From RHKX01 sp963826475 (GTDB taxonomy: Bacteria; Actinomycetota; Thermoleophilia; Solirubrobacterales; 70-9), in the NCBI GenBank assembly GCA_963826475.1, contig CAWGXC010000003.1:496001-560000 (forward strand): a DNA stretch of 64,000 nucleotides. Reading direction: 5' to 3'. Position 1 is the first letter of the stretch; each line of letters opens with the position of its first letter. Both the position numbers and the translations under genes were made by a program. Of the stretch, positions 34,633 to 44,231 are shown in pieces. The notes below the pieces were generated by a model that saw only the letters and a program-made list of their open reading frames with translations, made no database searches and was not told the origin of the DNA.

Positions 34633-37011
34633 GTGACCGACGGCGACCCCGTCGTCGGCGTCGCAGACGCCGCGTCGGACGCTGCCGAGCTGGAGCGGAC
34701 GGGCCACATCCGGGTCGGGGCGAGCTCGTCACGCAACGGCGGGCCGGCCGCGGTCGTTGCCGCCCCGCTCGACGAGATCACCCGTTCGCTGACCGAGCGC
34801 GAGCGCGAGCTGCTCGGTGACCTGCTCGCGGTCATCGCAGAGCACGAGCCCGACGTGGGGGAGCCCGTCGATCGGGTCTGCGTGGAGCGCGCTTTCGCCT
34901 TCGCCTGCGAGCGGCATGCGGACCAGCGCCGCCGATCGGGTGAGGAGTTCGTCAGCCATCCGGTCGAGGTCGCGAAGATCTGCGCCGGGCTGCGCCTCGA
35001 CACGGAGACGCTCTGCGCGGCGCTGCTGCACGACACGGTCGAGGACACCAGCGCCAGCCTCGACGAGGTGGCCGAGATGTTCGGAGCACCGATCGCACAG
35101 CTCGTCGACGGGGTCACGAAGCTGACCGGAATCACCTTCGAGAGCCGCGACGAGAGCCAGGCCGAGAACTACCGCAAGATGATGGTGGCGATGGCCGCCG
35201 ACGTGCGGGTCATCCTGATCAAGCTCGCCGACCGCCTCCACAACATGCGCACCCTCGGTGCGATGCCCAAGCAGAAGCAGCTGGGCAAGGCGCGCGAGAC
35301 GCTCGAGATCTACGCGCCCCTGGCGCACCGTCTCGGAATCCATGCGATCAAGTGGGAGCTCGAGGACCTTGCGTTCCAGGTCCTCCATCCCCGCAAGTAC
35401 GAGGAGATCAAGAAGCTCGTCAGCCAGCAGCGGATCGAGCGCGAGGAGTACGTCGATGAGGCCGGCGAGTTCCTCGGTCGTGAGCTCTCCGAGGTCGGCA
35501 TCGAGGCGCAGATTTCGGGCCGCGCCAAGCACTTCTACTCGATCTATTCGAAGATGACCAAGAAGGGCCGGGAGTTCAACGAGATATTCGACCTGACGGC
35601 GATGCGGGTCATCGTCGGGTCGGTCAAGGATTGCTACGGAGCCATCGGTGTCATCCACGCGCTCTGGAAGCCCCTACCCGGCCGCTTCAAGGACTTCATC
35701 GCGACCCCGAAGATGAACCTCTACCAGACGTTGCACACGACCGTGATCGGTCCGCAGGGTCAGCCATTGGAGATTCAGATCCGGACGACGGAGATGCACG
35801 ACCTCGCCGAGTACGGCGTTGCCGCCCATGTCCTCTACAAGGAGGGGCCCGCCCGGACCGGCAAGGACAACGAGCGCGACAAGATGACCTGGCTGCGTCA
35901 CCTCCTCGAGGAGGAGGGCGATGCGGGCGCGGCGGAGTTCCTGGAGGCGCTGAAGGTCGACCTCTTCGAGGACGAGGTGTTCGTATTCACCCCCAAGGGC
36001 GAGATCAAGAACCTCTCCGCCGGCTCGACGCCGCTCGATTTCGCCTACGCGGTCCATACCGACGTCGGCCATCGCTGCGTGGGCGCGAAGGTGAACGGCA
36101 AGATCGTCCCGCTGCACTACCAGCTGCGGAGCGGCGAGATCGTCGAGATCCTCACGGCCAAGCGCGAGCGCGGGCCGTCTCGCGACTGGCTCGGCCTGGT
36201 CCGCACCTCCAGGGCTCGCAACAAGATCCGGGCGTTCCTGACCCGTGAGCGGCGCGAGGACGCCGAGCGCGACGGGCGCGAGAAGCTCTCGGAGGCGCTG
36301 CGCAAGCGCGGCCTGCCACCGCAGCGCGTCGGCGGCTCGCCGCTGCTGGTGGACGTGATCCGCGAGGTCGGCTTCAACAAGGCCGAGGACTTCTACGTGG
36401 CGCTCGGTCAGGGGAAGATCAGCGCCAAGACGGTCACGAACAAGCTGATGCAGCGGCTCAAGCAGGGTGAGGCGGTTGCCGGGGACGAGACCGAGGCACG
36501 GCTCGCCGGGGTGCTCGCCGGCCGCGACGACGAACGCGAGCGGCTCACCCAGGAGGCCACCGATTACGGGATCAACGTCGAGGGCGTCGCTGACGTCATG
36601 GTCAGGCTCGCCAAGTGCTGCCGCCCGGTGCCCGGGGACAAGATCGTCGGCTACGTCTCGCTCGGCCGTGGAATCACCATCCACCGGGGAGACTGCAAGA
36701 ACGTGGGCGCGTTGATGAAGTCGCCCGAGCGCTTCACGACGGTCAGCTGGGACGGCGACAACCAGACCTCCTACCGGGTCGAGGTCGCGATCGACGCACA
36801 GGATCGGACCAGGCTCCTCGAGGACCTCTCGCGGACCTTCTCCGAGGCCGGCGTCAACATCCTCGAGGCACGCTGCTCGACCAAGTTCCCGATGGTGCAG
36901 AACCGTTTCGTCGTCGAGGTGGGGGACACTTCCCAGCTCAAGGGAGCGATCTCCCGCTTGCGTCAGGTCGAGGGCGTCTTCGACGTCTACCGGGTCACCC
37001 CCGGCGGATGA
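34633..37011 (+). CDS. rel: Bifunctional (p)ppGpp synthetase/hydrolase, RelA/SpoT family
   Basis: This 792-residue stringent-response enzyme makes and degrades (p)ppGpp. It has an N-terminal HD hydrolase (H133-D134 in LLHDTVEDT), then a synthetase domain (FIATPKMNLYQTLHTTV, TEMHDLAEYGVAAHVLYKEG). A TGS domain (VFTPKGEIKNLSAGSTPLDF) and a C-terminal ACT domain follow. The HD motif is intact, so hydrolase activity is expected, as in Rel of actinobacteria. The start is GTG, 5 bases after recJ. Its TGA overlaps the ATG of an HD-GYP gene. Confidence 0.95.
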   Translation: MTDGDPVVGVADAASDAAELERTGHIRVGASSSRNGGPAAVVAAPLDEITRSLTERERELLGDLLAVIAEHEPDVGEPVDRVCVERAFAFACERHADQRRRSGEEFVSHPVEVAKICAGLRLDTETLCAALLHDTVEDTSASLDEVAEMFGAPIAQLVDGVTKLTGITFESRDESQAENYRKMMVAMAADVRVILIKLADRLHNMRTLGAMPKQKQLGKARETLEIYAPLAHRLGIHAIKWELEDLAFQVLHPRKYEEIKKLVSQQRIEREEYVDEAGEFLGRELSEVGIEAQISGRAKHFYSIYSKMTKKGREFNEIFDLTAMRVIVGSVKDCYGAIGVIHALWKPLPGRFKDFIATPKMNLYQTLHTTVIGPQGQPLEIQIRTTEMHDLAEYGVAAHVLYKEGPARTGKDNERDKMTWLRHLLEEEGDAGAAEFLEALKVDLFEDEVFVFTPKGEIKNLSAGSTPLDFAYAVHTDVGHRCVGAKVNGKIVPLHYQLRSGEIVEILTAKRERGPSRDWLGLVRTSRARNKIRAFLTRERREDAERDGREKLSEALRKRGLPPQRVGGSPLLVDVIREVGFNKAEDFYVALGQGKISAKTVTNKLMQRLKQGEAVAGDETEARLAGVLAGRDDERERLTQEATDYGINVEGVADVMVRLAKCCRPVPGDKIVGYVSLGRGITIHRGDCKNVGALMKSPERFTTVSWDGDNQTSYRVEVAIDAQDRTRLLEDLSRTFSEAGVNILEARCSTKFPMVQNRFVVEVGDTSQLKGAISRLRQVEGVFDVYRVTPGG

Positions 37012-39008
37012 CCGACCAGGCGAGCGAACAGGGAATCCAGATTTCCACCAGGGCGCGGGATCGCGCAATCCTCGTAATTGTTTCCGTTGCTCTGCTCGGC
37101 TCTCTCGGCTACCTGTTGGTTCGGGCGCTCGGTGGGGCCAGCCGGCTCGTCGACCGCGACGTGGTCGGGCTCGGGCAGGCCGGAGATACCTACGGTGCGC
37201 TGGCGTGGTTGATAGTGGCCGCCGTGGCCGCTTGTGGGGCGGTGGCGGGTTGGCTGGTGGCAAGCGCGCGCGCCGGCGACATCGAAGGGGCTGAACAGGC
37301 GCGGGAGCAGGCCGAGAGGGAGGCCCAGGAGGCCAAGGCCGACGCGGAGGAGAAGGCGCAACTGGCCGCGAAGGCGGAATCGGAGCGGGAACGGGAAGAA
37401 GCTCAGCTTGCCGGGCTGCGGCGCGCGAACGACGAGCAGAGGCGCTGGAACCGGGAGCTCAGCGCGAGACTGAACGAGCTCTATCGCAGGGAGGGTGTGC
37501 TCGGCGGGCGCAAGGATGTCCGGTCCCTGGTCCTCCGGGTCGCGATGGGGCTGCTGGATGCCGACAAGGGGCTTCTGCTGAGTCGGGAGGACGCCGATGA
37601 CGACGGCAAGCTCGACGTCGTCGCGCATGAGGGCTTCAACGCCGATCCGACCGGGAGCTCCTTGGTGCAGCATTTCGCGGAGCTCGTCGTCGAAGGGGAC
37701 GAGATCATCCGGATCGGCAAGGACGAGATGCCCGATCACCGGCCCGAAGAGGCCGATGAGGAGATCGAAAATCTCGTTGCGATCCCGATTTACATCGCGG
37801 ACCGCTTCCACGGAGTCGTCGTCTGCGCGAACGGAGACGCGCTCGACCACGAAGACGAGGTGCTGATCGCACTCGGCGACCATGCCGGTGCGATCCTCGA
37901 GAACGGCAGGCTCCACGGCGAGCTGCGTGGCTCCTACGTCGCGACCGTGAAGATGCTCGCCGACGCGATCGAAGTCAAGGACCCATTTCTGCGCGGCCAT
38001 TCGGATGAGGTGTCCGGCCTGGTGCGGGCGATGGCCTCCCGGCTCGATCTCGAGGACGAGCGCCGAGAGCAGCTGATCTTCGGATCGCTCCTACACGACA
38101 TCGGCAAGCTCGGTGTGAGCGAACGGATCCTGCTCAAGCCCGGGCCGCTCACGGACGAGGAATTCAGCGCGATCAAGCTCCACCCCCGAATCGGTTACCG
38201 CCTCGTGGCGCAGCTACCCCTCCTGCAGCCCGTCGCGGCCGCGATCCTCCATCACCATGAACGGTTCGACGGGACGGGCTACCCATCCGGCCTCGTGGGT
38301 GAGCGAATTCCCCTGGAGGCGAGGGTCATCGCGATCATCGACGCCTTCAGCGCAATGATCAGCGACCGCCCCTATCAGGCGGCGGTGCCGGTCGAGGACG
38401 CGGTTGCGGAGCTCGAGCGCTGCGCCGGGACGCATTTCGACCCGAGGCTCGTCCGGATCTTCGTCGAGGAGGTCAAAAGCGGGATTCCCACCGACGACGA
38501 TCCGAGCCTGAGCCTGGCCGAGGCCCTCGACGATCCGGAGCTCCAGGCTCTACGTGGCGGGGACGAGCCCATGGTCGGCTTCGGCTCGTTCGCGTCGACG
38601 GACAGCCTCACCCTGCTGCGCTCCCACAGCGTGTTTCGTGAGCGCCTCCAGGCCGAGGTCGAGCTCGCCAGGATCGGCGGCCAGGGAGACGAGCTTTCGT
38701 TGATCGTGGTCCGGGCCACCAACCTGCGCGAGCTCAACGGCGAGCTCGGCTATGGCGCGGTTGATCGTCTGATCGAGCAGCTGGCGCGGCAGGTCGAGCG
38801 CACCGCGGTCGATTGCGGGGGGATCGCCGGTCGCGACGGCGGAGGGCGCCTCGCAATCGTCGCTCCCCGGGTGGGCCGCGAGGCGGCGGGCCGGCTAGCT
38901 GAGAGCATTCGCGAGCGTGCTCCCCGGGCTCTGCGGGTCAGCTGCTCGGCTTCCTTCTGGAGCGAGGGTGACTCAGCTGAGAGCTTGCTGGAGGCCGCCT
39001 CCACCTAG
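37008..39008 (+). CDS. HD-GYP phosphodiesterase with GAF and degenerate GGDEF
   Basis: This 666-residue membrane protein has two N-terminal hydrophobic segments (AILVIVSVALLGSLGYLLVRA and LAWLIVAAVAACGAVAGWLV), then a long charged coiled coil (about 85-160). A GAF-like domain (about 170-300) and an HD-GYP domain (about 330-480) follow, the latter with HD at 363-364 and HHERFDGTGYPSG near 416-427. HD-GYP proteins hydrolyse c-di-GMP. The final 170 residues look like a GGDEF fold, but the signature position reads GRDGGGRLAI, so it is probably inactive or regulatory. The ATG overlaps rel by 4 bases, suggesting coordinated stringent and c-di-GMP control. Confidence 0.88.
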   Translation: MTDQASEQGIQISTRARDRAILVIVSVALLGSLGYLLVRALGGASRLVDRDVVGLGQAGDTYGALAWLIVAAVAACGAVAGWLVASARAGDIEGAEQAREQAEREAQEAKADAEEKAQLAAKAESEREREEAQLAGLRRANDEQRRWNRELSARLNELYRREGVLGGRKDVRSLVLRVAMGLLDADKGLLLSREDADDDGKLDVVAHEGFNADPTGSSLVQHFAELVVEGDEIIRIGKDEMPDHRPEEADEEIENLVAIPIYIADRFHGVVVCANGDALDHEDEVLIALGDHAGAILENGRLHGELRGSYVATVKMLADAIEVKDPFLRGHSDEVSGLVRAMASRLDLEDERREQLIFGSLLHDIGKLGVSERILLKPGPLTDEEFSAIKLHPRIGYRLVAQLPLLQPVAAAILHHHERFDGTGYPSGLVGERIPLEARVIAIIDAFSAMISDRPYQAAVPVEDAVAELERCAGTHFDPRLVRIFVEEVKSGIPTDDDPSLSLAEALDDPELQALRGGDEPMVGFGSFASTDSLTLLRSHSVFRERLQAEVELARIGGQGDELSLIVVRATNLRELNGELGYGAVDRLIEQLARQVERTAVDCGGIAGRDGGGRLAIVAPRVGREAAGRLAESIRERAPRALRVSCSASFWSEGDSAESLLEAAST

Positions 39009-39448
39009 GCCGGCCGCTGGACGGTCGGCTCAGAGTCGAGCTCCGCGCGGATGGCCGCCCCCGCCGCCGCCATCTGCTCCCGGTCCTCATAGGGGTTGCG
39101 GGGCCAGAAGAACCCGCGCAGCCCGTCCTTTCTGCGCCTGGGGACGATGTGCACATGCAGATGCGGGACGCTTTGGCTGACGACGTTGTTGTTGGCGACG
39201 AACGTGCCCTGAGCATCCATCGCCCGGCGCACGGCGCCGGCGAGCCTGCGCGCGTTTGCGAATAGCGGCTCGATCAGTTCGGGCGGCAGGTCCTCGATCG
39301 TCGCGTGGTGCTCACGCGGAATCAACAGCGCATGGCCGGCGAACAGTGGGCGATTGTCGAGGAAGGCGACCGTCAGCTCATCGGCCAGCACGACCTCGGC
39401 CTCGAGCTCGCCGGCGACGATCGCACAGAAGATGCAGGCGTCCGCCAC
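39005..39448 (-). CDS. HIT family protein
   Basis: This 147-residue histidine-triad nucleotide hydrolase has an N-terminal CIFCAIVAGELEAEVV and the triad H96-L-H98-V-H100 (PHLHVHIVPR). Such proteins cleave AMP-lysine or Ap4A-type compounds. The start is GTG 39448, 2 bases after the stop of the lipid kinase, showing coupling. Convergent with the HD-GYP gene, with a 4-base overlap at the 3' ends. Confidence 0.88.
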   Translation of the reverse strand: MADACIFCAIVAGELEAEVVLADELTVAFLDNRPLFAGHALLIPREHHATIEDLPPELIEPLFANARRLAGAVRRAMDAQGTFVANNNVVSQSVPHLHVHIVPRRRKDGLRGFFWPRNPYEDREQMAAAGAAIRAELDSEPTVQRPA

Positions 39449-39450
39449 GC

Positions 39451-40458
39451 TCAGGCGATGATCTTCAGCGCGCCCGGGTCGACTCCCAGATCGAGCTCGC
39501 CGTGCTCGCCGATGTAGTCGCCGTCGACCTCGACCGGGAATCGGCGCCAGGCGCCGTCGACGTCCTTGGAGGCCGACTCGATCCGTGCCGCGGTGAGACC
39601 CTTGAACTGATCGATCTGCCTGTGATCGCCGGCCGCCGAGCGCCTGCCGAGGACCCGGGCGGCGATGAACGGTACGTCGCGCTGCGCGGCGCGGCGCAGG
39701 ACGGCGACCGAGATCGTCCCGTTGTCGATTGCGATGCTCTCGCACACGCGCATCTCGCGGCCCCGGAAATACGTGTAGGGGTCGGAGTTCTGGCAGATCG
39801 CGGTGACCCCCTCGCTCCTCCCGGCTTCGCTCTCGACGGTCATCCGGATCGGGTTTCGGAGGTAGTGGCCATAGAAGCCCCTGATCGTCGCGTAGGTGTA
39901 GAAATACGGACCGAAGCGACTCTTCATCCGCGGATGAGCATCCACGCGCTGAGCGGCCGTCGCGTCGAGGCCGGCACCGCAGGCGAACACGAATCGGCGG
40001 CCGTTCGCGATGCCGAGATCGATGGGGCGCGCCTTGAACTCGTCGGCGCACCCCAGCAGGTGCTCGGTCGCGTCCACCACGTCGTTGGGTATGCCGAGGG
40101 TCCGGGCCACGACGTTGGTCGAGCCCCCCGGAAGCACCGAGACGGGGATATCGGTGCCCGCTAGTCCGTTGGCCACCTCGTTGAGCGTGCCGTCGCCGCC
40201 GAAGGCGACGACGATGTCGTAGCCACCGTTGATGGCCTCCCGGCCGATCTCGGTCGCGTGATTCTGGGCCTCCGTCGAGACGGCCTCGACGTCGTAGCGG
40301 CCCTGCAGCGCGTAGACGACGAGGCTCTTCAGCCGATCGGAGACCGTCGTCGCGTACGGGTTGACGATGATCAGCATCCGCCGCTTGGACGGGCGCCGAT
40401 CAACCGTCGCCGGGGTCGGCTCGGACCGGATGGGGGTCTCGGTGGTGGCCACGCTCAA
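39451..40458 (-). CDS. YegS/BmrU family diacylglycerol-type lipid kinase
   Basis: This 335-residue protein has a DAGK catalytic domain: the phosphate-binding NPYAT region and the GGDGTLNEV motif at 87-95, followed by LPGGSTNVVART. The C-terminal domain has EVDGDYIG. Members phosphorylate diacylglycerol, sphingoid bases or phosphatidylglycerol. A TTG at 40458 is the longest start, and a GTG two codons later is an alternative. It sits between PMM and HIT genes in the same direction; the lipid substrate is not deducible. Confidence 0.86.
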   Translation of the reverse strand: MSVATTETPIRSEPTPATVDRRPSKRRMLIIVNPYATTVSDRLKSLVVYALQGRYDVEAVSTEAQNHATEIGREAINGGYDIVVAFGGDGTLNEVANGLAGTDIPVSVLPGGSTNVVARTLGIPNDVVDATEHLLGCADEFKARPIDLGIANGRRFVFACGAGLDATAAQRVDAHPRMKSRFGPYFYTYATIRGFYGHYLRNPIRMTVESEAGRSEGVTAICQNSDPYTYFRGREMRVCESIAIDNGTISVAVLRRAAQRDVPFIAARVLGRRSAAGDHRQIDQFKGLTAARIESASKDVDGAWRRFPVEVDGDYIGEHGELDLGVDPGALKIIA

Positions 40459-40466
40459 GAGTCGTG

Positions 40467-41861
40467 CTACTCCCTGATGAATGCGAGGATCTCATCGCGC
40501 TTGGATTCCATATCCGCGCGGGAGACGAGGGACTCGAGATTGAGACGCAGCAGTGGCTCGGTGTTCGAGGGGCGGACGTTGAAGTGCCAATCGCGATAGT
40601 CGACGGAGACCCCGTCGAGCCAGCTGACCTCGGCATCGGGATGCCGTTCCGCTATCGCCTTCATCTTCGCTTCGGGGTCATCGACCTCGGAGTTGATCTC
40701 GCCGCTGATGAAGTACTTGGAGCGCAGCTCGCCGACGAGGTCGGAGAGCTTGCGGTCGCTCTTGGAGAGCAGCTCGAGCACGAGCAGGGCAGGGATCGTG
40801 CCGCTGTCGGCGTTATAGAACTGCCGGAAGTAGTAGTGGCCCGAGACCTCGCCGGCGAATGCGCCGCCGATCTCCTTCATCGCCCGCTTCATGAATGCAT
40901 GCCCGACCCGGTTGACGTGGGCGACTCCGCCGGCCGCGGCGACGATGTCGGGAACCGCACGGCTGGCCCGGACGTCGTAGAGGATGTCGGCGCCGGGTTC
41001 CTTCTCGAGCACGAGCTCGGCGAGCAGGGCGGTCAGGAAGTCGCCGTCGACGAACTCGCCCTGGTCGTCGATGAAGAAGCAGCGGTCCGCGTCCCCGTCC
41101 CAGGCGATCCCGAGGTCGGCCTTCTCGGCGAGCACCCGGTCGATGATGAACTGCCGGTTCTCGGGCAGCAGCGGATTCGGCTCGTGGTCTGGGAAGTTCC
41201 CGTCGGGAGTCCAGTAGGTCGTCACGAGGTCGAGGTCGAAGCGGTCCAGCAGCGGCCCGACCATCTGGCCGGCCATGCCGTTGCCGCCGTCGACGACGAC
41301 CTTCATCGGCTTCAGGGCGCCGGTGTCGATGAACGCCAGGGCGGCCTTGTTGAACTCCTTGGCGATGTCGATCTCCTCCGAGCTCCCGTGGCCGGGCGCG
41401 GGGGGGAGGCCGGCGAGGATCACGTCGCGGATGCGGGTGATCCCGGTCTCGCCGGAAAGCGCAAGGGCTCCTTCGCGGACCAGCTTGACGCCGGTGTAGG
41501 CCTTCGGATTGTGCGAGGCGGTGATCATCGCGCCGCCGTCGAGGCCCCGGGCGCCGACCATGAAATAGAGCATCTCGGTTCCGACCATGCCGGCGTCCAT
41601 CACGTGCGCGCCCTCGGCAACGATGCCCTCCAGGAGGCGGCCGGCCATCTCCGGTGCCTGCAGCCGCATGTCGCGGCCGATTCCGATTCCGAGCTCTGAG
41701 GGTGACTTCTCGCGCAGCTCGGCGAGCACGAGGGTGAACGCGCGACCGAGCAGATAGGCGGTGTCGCCATCCATCTCCTCGCCGTAGAGCCCGCGAACGT
41801 CGTAGGCCTTGAAGATTCCCTCCGGCACCGAGCCGGTGCCGCCCTCTGGTCCCTTACTCAT
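40467..41861 (-). CDS. Phosphomannomutase / phosphoglucomutase
   Basis: This 464-residue alpha-D-phosphohexomutase interconverts mannose 6- and 1-phosphate (and/or glucose phosphates), feeding GDP-mannose and glycan synthesis. The phosphoserine loop is TASHNPK (S116), the metal-binding loop is DGDADRCF and the sugar-binding region is GEVSGHYYF. Length is normal. It overlaps the upstream HIT gene by 4 bases (ATGA). Confidence 0.92.
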   Translation of the reverse strand: MSKGPEGGTGSVPEGIFKAYDVRGLYGEEMDGDTAYLLGRAFTLVLAELREKSPSELGIGIGRDMRLQAPEMAGRLLEGIVAEGAHVMDAGMVGTEMLYFMVGARGLDGGAMITASHNPKAYTGVKLVREGALALSGETGITRIRDVILAGLPPAPGHGSSEEIDIAKEFNKAALAFIDTGALKPMKVVVDGGNGMAGQMVGPLLDRFDLDLVTTYWTPDGNFPDHEPNPLLPENRQFIIDRVLAEKADLGIAWDGDADRCFFIDDQGEFVDGDFLTALLAELVLEKEPGADILYDVRASRAVPDIVAAAGGVAHVNRVGHAFMKRAMKEIGGAFAGEVSGHYYFRQFYNADSGTIPALLVLELLSKSDRKLSDLVGELRSKYFISGEINSEVDDPEAKMKAIAERHPDAEVSWLDGVSVDYRDWHFNVRPSNTEPLLRLNLESLVSRADMESKRDEILAFIRE

Positions 41862-42343
41862 TCAAACCCTCCGTGAAGCGCGTCGTAGCTTTCCTCGAGC
41901 GATTGGGGCATCACTCTGGTGTCGGCAAGGACGGGCATGTAGTTGGTGTCGCCGGCCCAGCGGGGCACGACATGCAGATGGATGTGACCCTCCACGCCGG
42001 CCCCCGCCGATCGTCCCTGGTTGATTCCGACGTTGAAGCCCTCGGGATCGTAGACGTACTCCATGCGGCTCATCGCCCGCTTGGCGAGCGCCATCATCTC
42101 GCCCGTCACCTCCGCCTCGATGTCCTGGAGACGGCCGACGTGCTCGAACGGGGCCACCATCAGGTGGCCACTCGTATAGGGAAAGAGGTTGAGGATCACG
42201 AAGCATCGCTCGCCCCGGTGGACGATCAACGCCTGGCGGTCATCCCCCTCGGCGGGCTTGGCGCAGAAGACGCACTCATCGGTGCGCTTTGCGTCCTTGA
42301 CGTAGCGCAGCCGCCAGGGCGCCCAGATCCGCTGATTGGCCAT
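41858..42343 (-). CDS. HIT family hydrolase, Ap4A phosphorylase-like
   Basis: This 161-residue HIT protein has the triad H120-I-H122-L-H124 (EGHIHLHVVPRW). The start MANQRIWAPWRLRYV and the C24/C27 zinc pair (CVFCAKP) resemble the Rv2613c-type Ap4A phosphorylase subgroup of actinobacteria. In mycobacteria the neighbour is a phosphatidylinositol phosphate synthase; here it is phosphomannomutase and a lipid kinase. A TAGGAT box 6 nt upstream indicates a leaderless start. Confidence 0.88.
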   Translation of the reverse strand: MANQRIWAPWRLRYVKDAKRTDECVFCAKPAEGDDRQALIVHRGERCFVILNLFPYTSGHLMVAPFEHVGRLQDIEAEVTGEMMALAKRAMSRMEYVYDPEGFNVGINQGRSAGAGVEGHIHLHVVPRWAGDTNYMPVLADTRVMPQSLEESYDALHGGFE

Positions 42344-42349
42344 CGGCTG

Positions 42350-42355
42350 ATCCTA
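42350..42355 (-). promoter_or_regulatory. -10 box of a likely leaderless promoter
   Basis: On the minus strand TAGGAT is followed by CAGCCG and then the ATG of the HIT gene at 42343. Confidence 0.5.
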
Positions 42356-42505
42356 CGTGGGTCGCGCCCGAGCGTCCCACGCGGAAGGCATCCGCTATTC
42401 GTCTAAAGCTCTCCCGCGATGTCGACGGTCACAAGGCGAAGCATTTGTTCGCTGATCGACCAACCGCGACCGGCGACGCATGCTTGACCGCCGCCGGCCG
42501 CCGGC

Positions 42506-43132
42506 CTATCGGCGTAGCTCTGCCCACTGCCGCCAGCCGTCCCCCAGGGCCGGAGCCTCGAGGATCGTAGGAAGGAGCTCGCGCTCGCCGAAGACGGCGC
42601 GGCCCAGCATCTGGGCGGTGACGTCGTGGTCGGGGCGCTCGACGACCTCGATCTCATCCCCGGCGCCGATCTCACCCGCTTCGATCACCCGGAGGTAGGT
42701 GCCTAGCCGGAGCGCCTTCGCGAAGCGCCTGAGGAACTTCGGGTCACCCATCTTGTGGCCGAGCTTGAAACAGGGCTGGCGGGGTTCGGAGACCTCGAGC
42801 AGGGTGGTGCCCACGCGCCAGCGCTCACCGATCCTCGCCGCGCTCAGATCCAAGCCCTCGGTCGTCAGGTTCTCACCGAAGCGGCCGGGCTCGAGGGGCT
42901 CGCCGAGCTCATCAGCCCACCATGCGTAGTCCTCGACCGAGTAGGCGTAAACCGCTTTGTCGACGCCGCCATGGACCCGTCCGTCGACGACGGCGTCGCC
43001 GTCGATGCCCTCGAAGCCGACGCCGGCCCGCTCGGTTGTCGGCAGCTTCCAGATCCCCGTACGGACGGTCTGGCCACGGTGCTGGAACTCGCGCACCTCG
43101 GCTACGTTCACCGAGCGGAGGATTCCGCTCAC
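42506..43132 (-). CDS. MOSC domain-containing protein
   Basis: This 208-residue protein of the YiiM-like MOSC type has the likely molybdenum-cofactor or sulfur-binding Cys in EPRQPCFKLGHKMGDPKF, plus GRFGENLTTEGLDL and HGGVDKAVYAYSVEDYAWW. Such proteins act in detoxification of N-hydroxylated compounds or in sulfur transfer. GTG start. About 160 bp of non-coding sequence separates it from the HIT gene; its start is preceded by corA on the same strand with a 3-bp gap. Confidence 0.87.
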   Translation of the reverse strand: MSGILRSVNVAEVREFQHRGQTVRTGIWKLPTTERAGVGFEGIDGDAVVDGRVHGGVDKAVYAYSVEDYAWWADELGEPLEPGRFGENLTTEGLDLSAARIGERWRVGTTLLEVSEPRQPCFKLGHKMGDPKFLRRFAKALRLGTYLRVIEAGEIGAGDEIEVVERPDHDVTAQMLGRAVFGERELLPTILEAPALGDGWRQWAELRR

Positions 43133-43135
43133 CGG

Positions 43136-44140
43136 CTAGAGCCAGTCGCGCTTGCGGAAGTAGGCGAGCATCCCGACCAGGATCACGACCATCACGGCGA
43201 TCACGACGTAGAAATCGAAGTTGTCACCCTCGCCGGGGACGCCGACGTTCATCCCCCAGACGCTTGCGATCAGAGTCAGCGGCAAGACCATGACGCTGAT
43301 CGACGTCAGGACGCGGAGGATCTCGTTGACCCGGTGGTTGAGCACCGATTCGTTCGTGTCCTCGAGGGCCTCCACGACCTCCTTGTAGTTCTCGAGCATG
43401 TCCCAGATCCGCTCGTGGGCGTCGACGATGTCGTCGAAGTAGATCTCGAGGTCGAGATCGGGGGCGAGGAAACGACTCTTGACGTTCTCGAGGTCGCGCA
43501 GGACCTGCCGCTGCGGGCGGATCACCTTGCGGAAGTTGATGATCTCCTGCTTGACGCGGGAGATGTCGCGGACGACCTCCTCGGAGCGCTCCTCCTCGAA
43601 GATGTCGTCCTCGATCGCGTCGAGCTTGTTCCCGATCTTGCGCAGCATCGGGAAGCAGTAGTCGAAGCTGTCGTCGGCGATTCGATAGAGCAGGTACCCG
43701 GCTCCCCGCGAGAACAGCTTCTCGCGGGTCTCCTCGTTGGAACGGCAGCGCTCGAAGAGGTACTCGACCGGCTGCAGCGGCTGATTCGGGAGCGTGATGA
43801 TGAAGTCGGGCCCGACGAACATGTCGAGCTCACCGACGTTGAGCCGGCCCACCGCCCGGTCGAAGACGGGGAGGTGCAGCACGATGAACAGGTAGTCGGG
43901 GTACTCGTCGATCTTCGGCCGCTGGTTGCGCGACGCCACGTCCTCGAGGTCGAGCGCGTGGAAGTCGAAGTGCTCCTGCAGCCACGCCCACTCGGGAGGC
44001 TTGGGGCGCTCGATGTTGACCCAGCGCAGCCCGGCGCCCTGGACGATCTCGACGTTGGGCTTATCCGGGACTGATGGAGCGGGAGCGGGCAGGTCGGCGC
44101 GGTCGGCGCGTCGCAGCCTCGGCTTGGGAAGGTTCGGCAT
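43136..44140 (-). CDS. corA: CorA-type magnesium/cobalt transporter
   Basis: This 334-residue channel has a large cytosolic funnel domain and two C-terminal TM helices. The first ends at the signature GMN (LPLTLIASVWGMNVG) and the second is FYVVIAVMVVILVGMLAYF. It is pentameric in known structures. It faces away from the riboswitch-thrC unit, and the two share a roughly 90-bp promoter region. A TAATCT-like -10 about 40 nt upstream of the ATG is possible. Confidence 0.93.
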   Translation of the reverse strand: MPNLPKPRLRRADRADLPAPAPSVPDKPNVEIVQGAGLRWVNIERPKPPEWAWLQEHFDFHALDLEDVASRNQRPKIDEYPDYLFIVLHLPVFDRAVGRLNVGELDMFVGPDFIITLPNQPLQPVEYLFERCRSNEETREKLFSRGAGYLLYRIADDSFDYCFPMLRKIGNKLDAIEDDIFEEERSEEVVRDISRVKQEIINFRKVIRPQRQVLRDLENVKSRFLAPDLDLEIYFDDIVDAHERIWDMLENYKEVVEALEDTNESVLNHRVNEILRVLTSISVMVLPLTLIASVWGMNVGVPGEGDNFDFYVVIAVMVVILVGMLAYFRKRDWL

Positions 44141-44231
44141 CGGTCTGTCCCATCACGTCGCTCGGTTCCATGCTGCTTCCTAGATTACGTCACGCGCCGG
44201 TCCAGTCCCAGCTTTCGCCGTCTCCGGCTGT

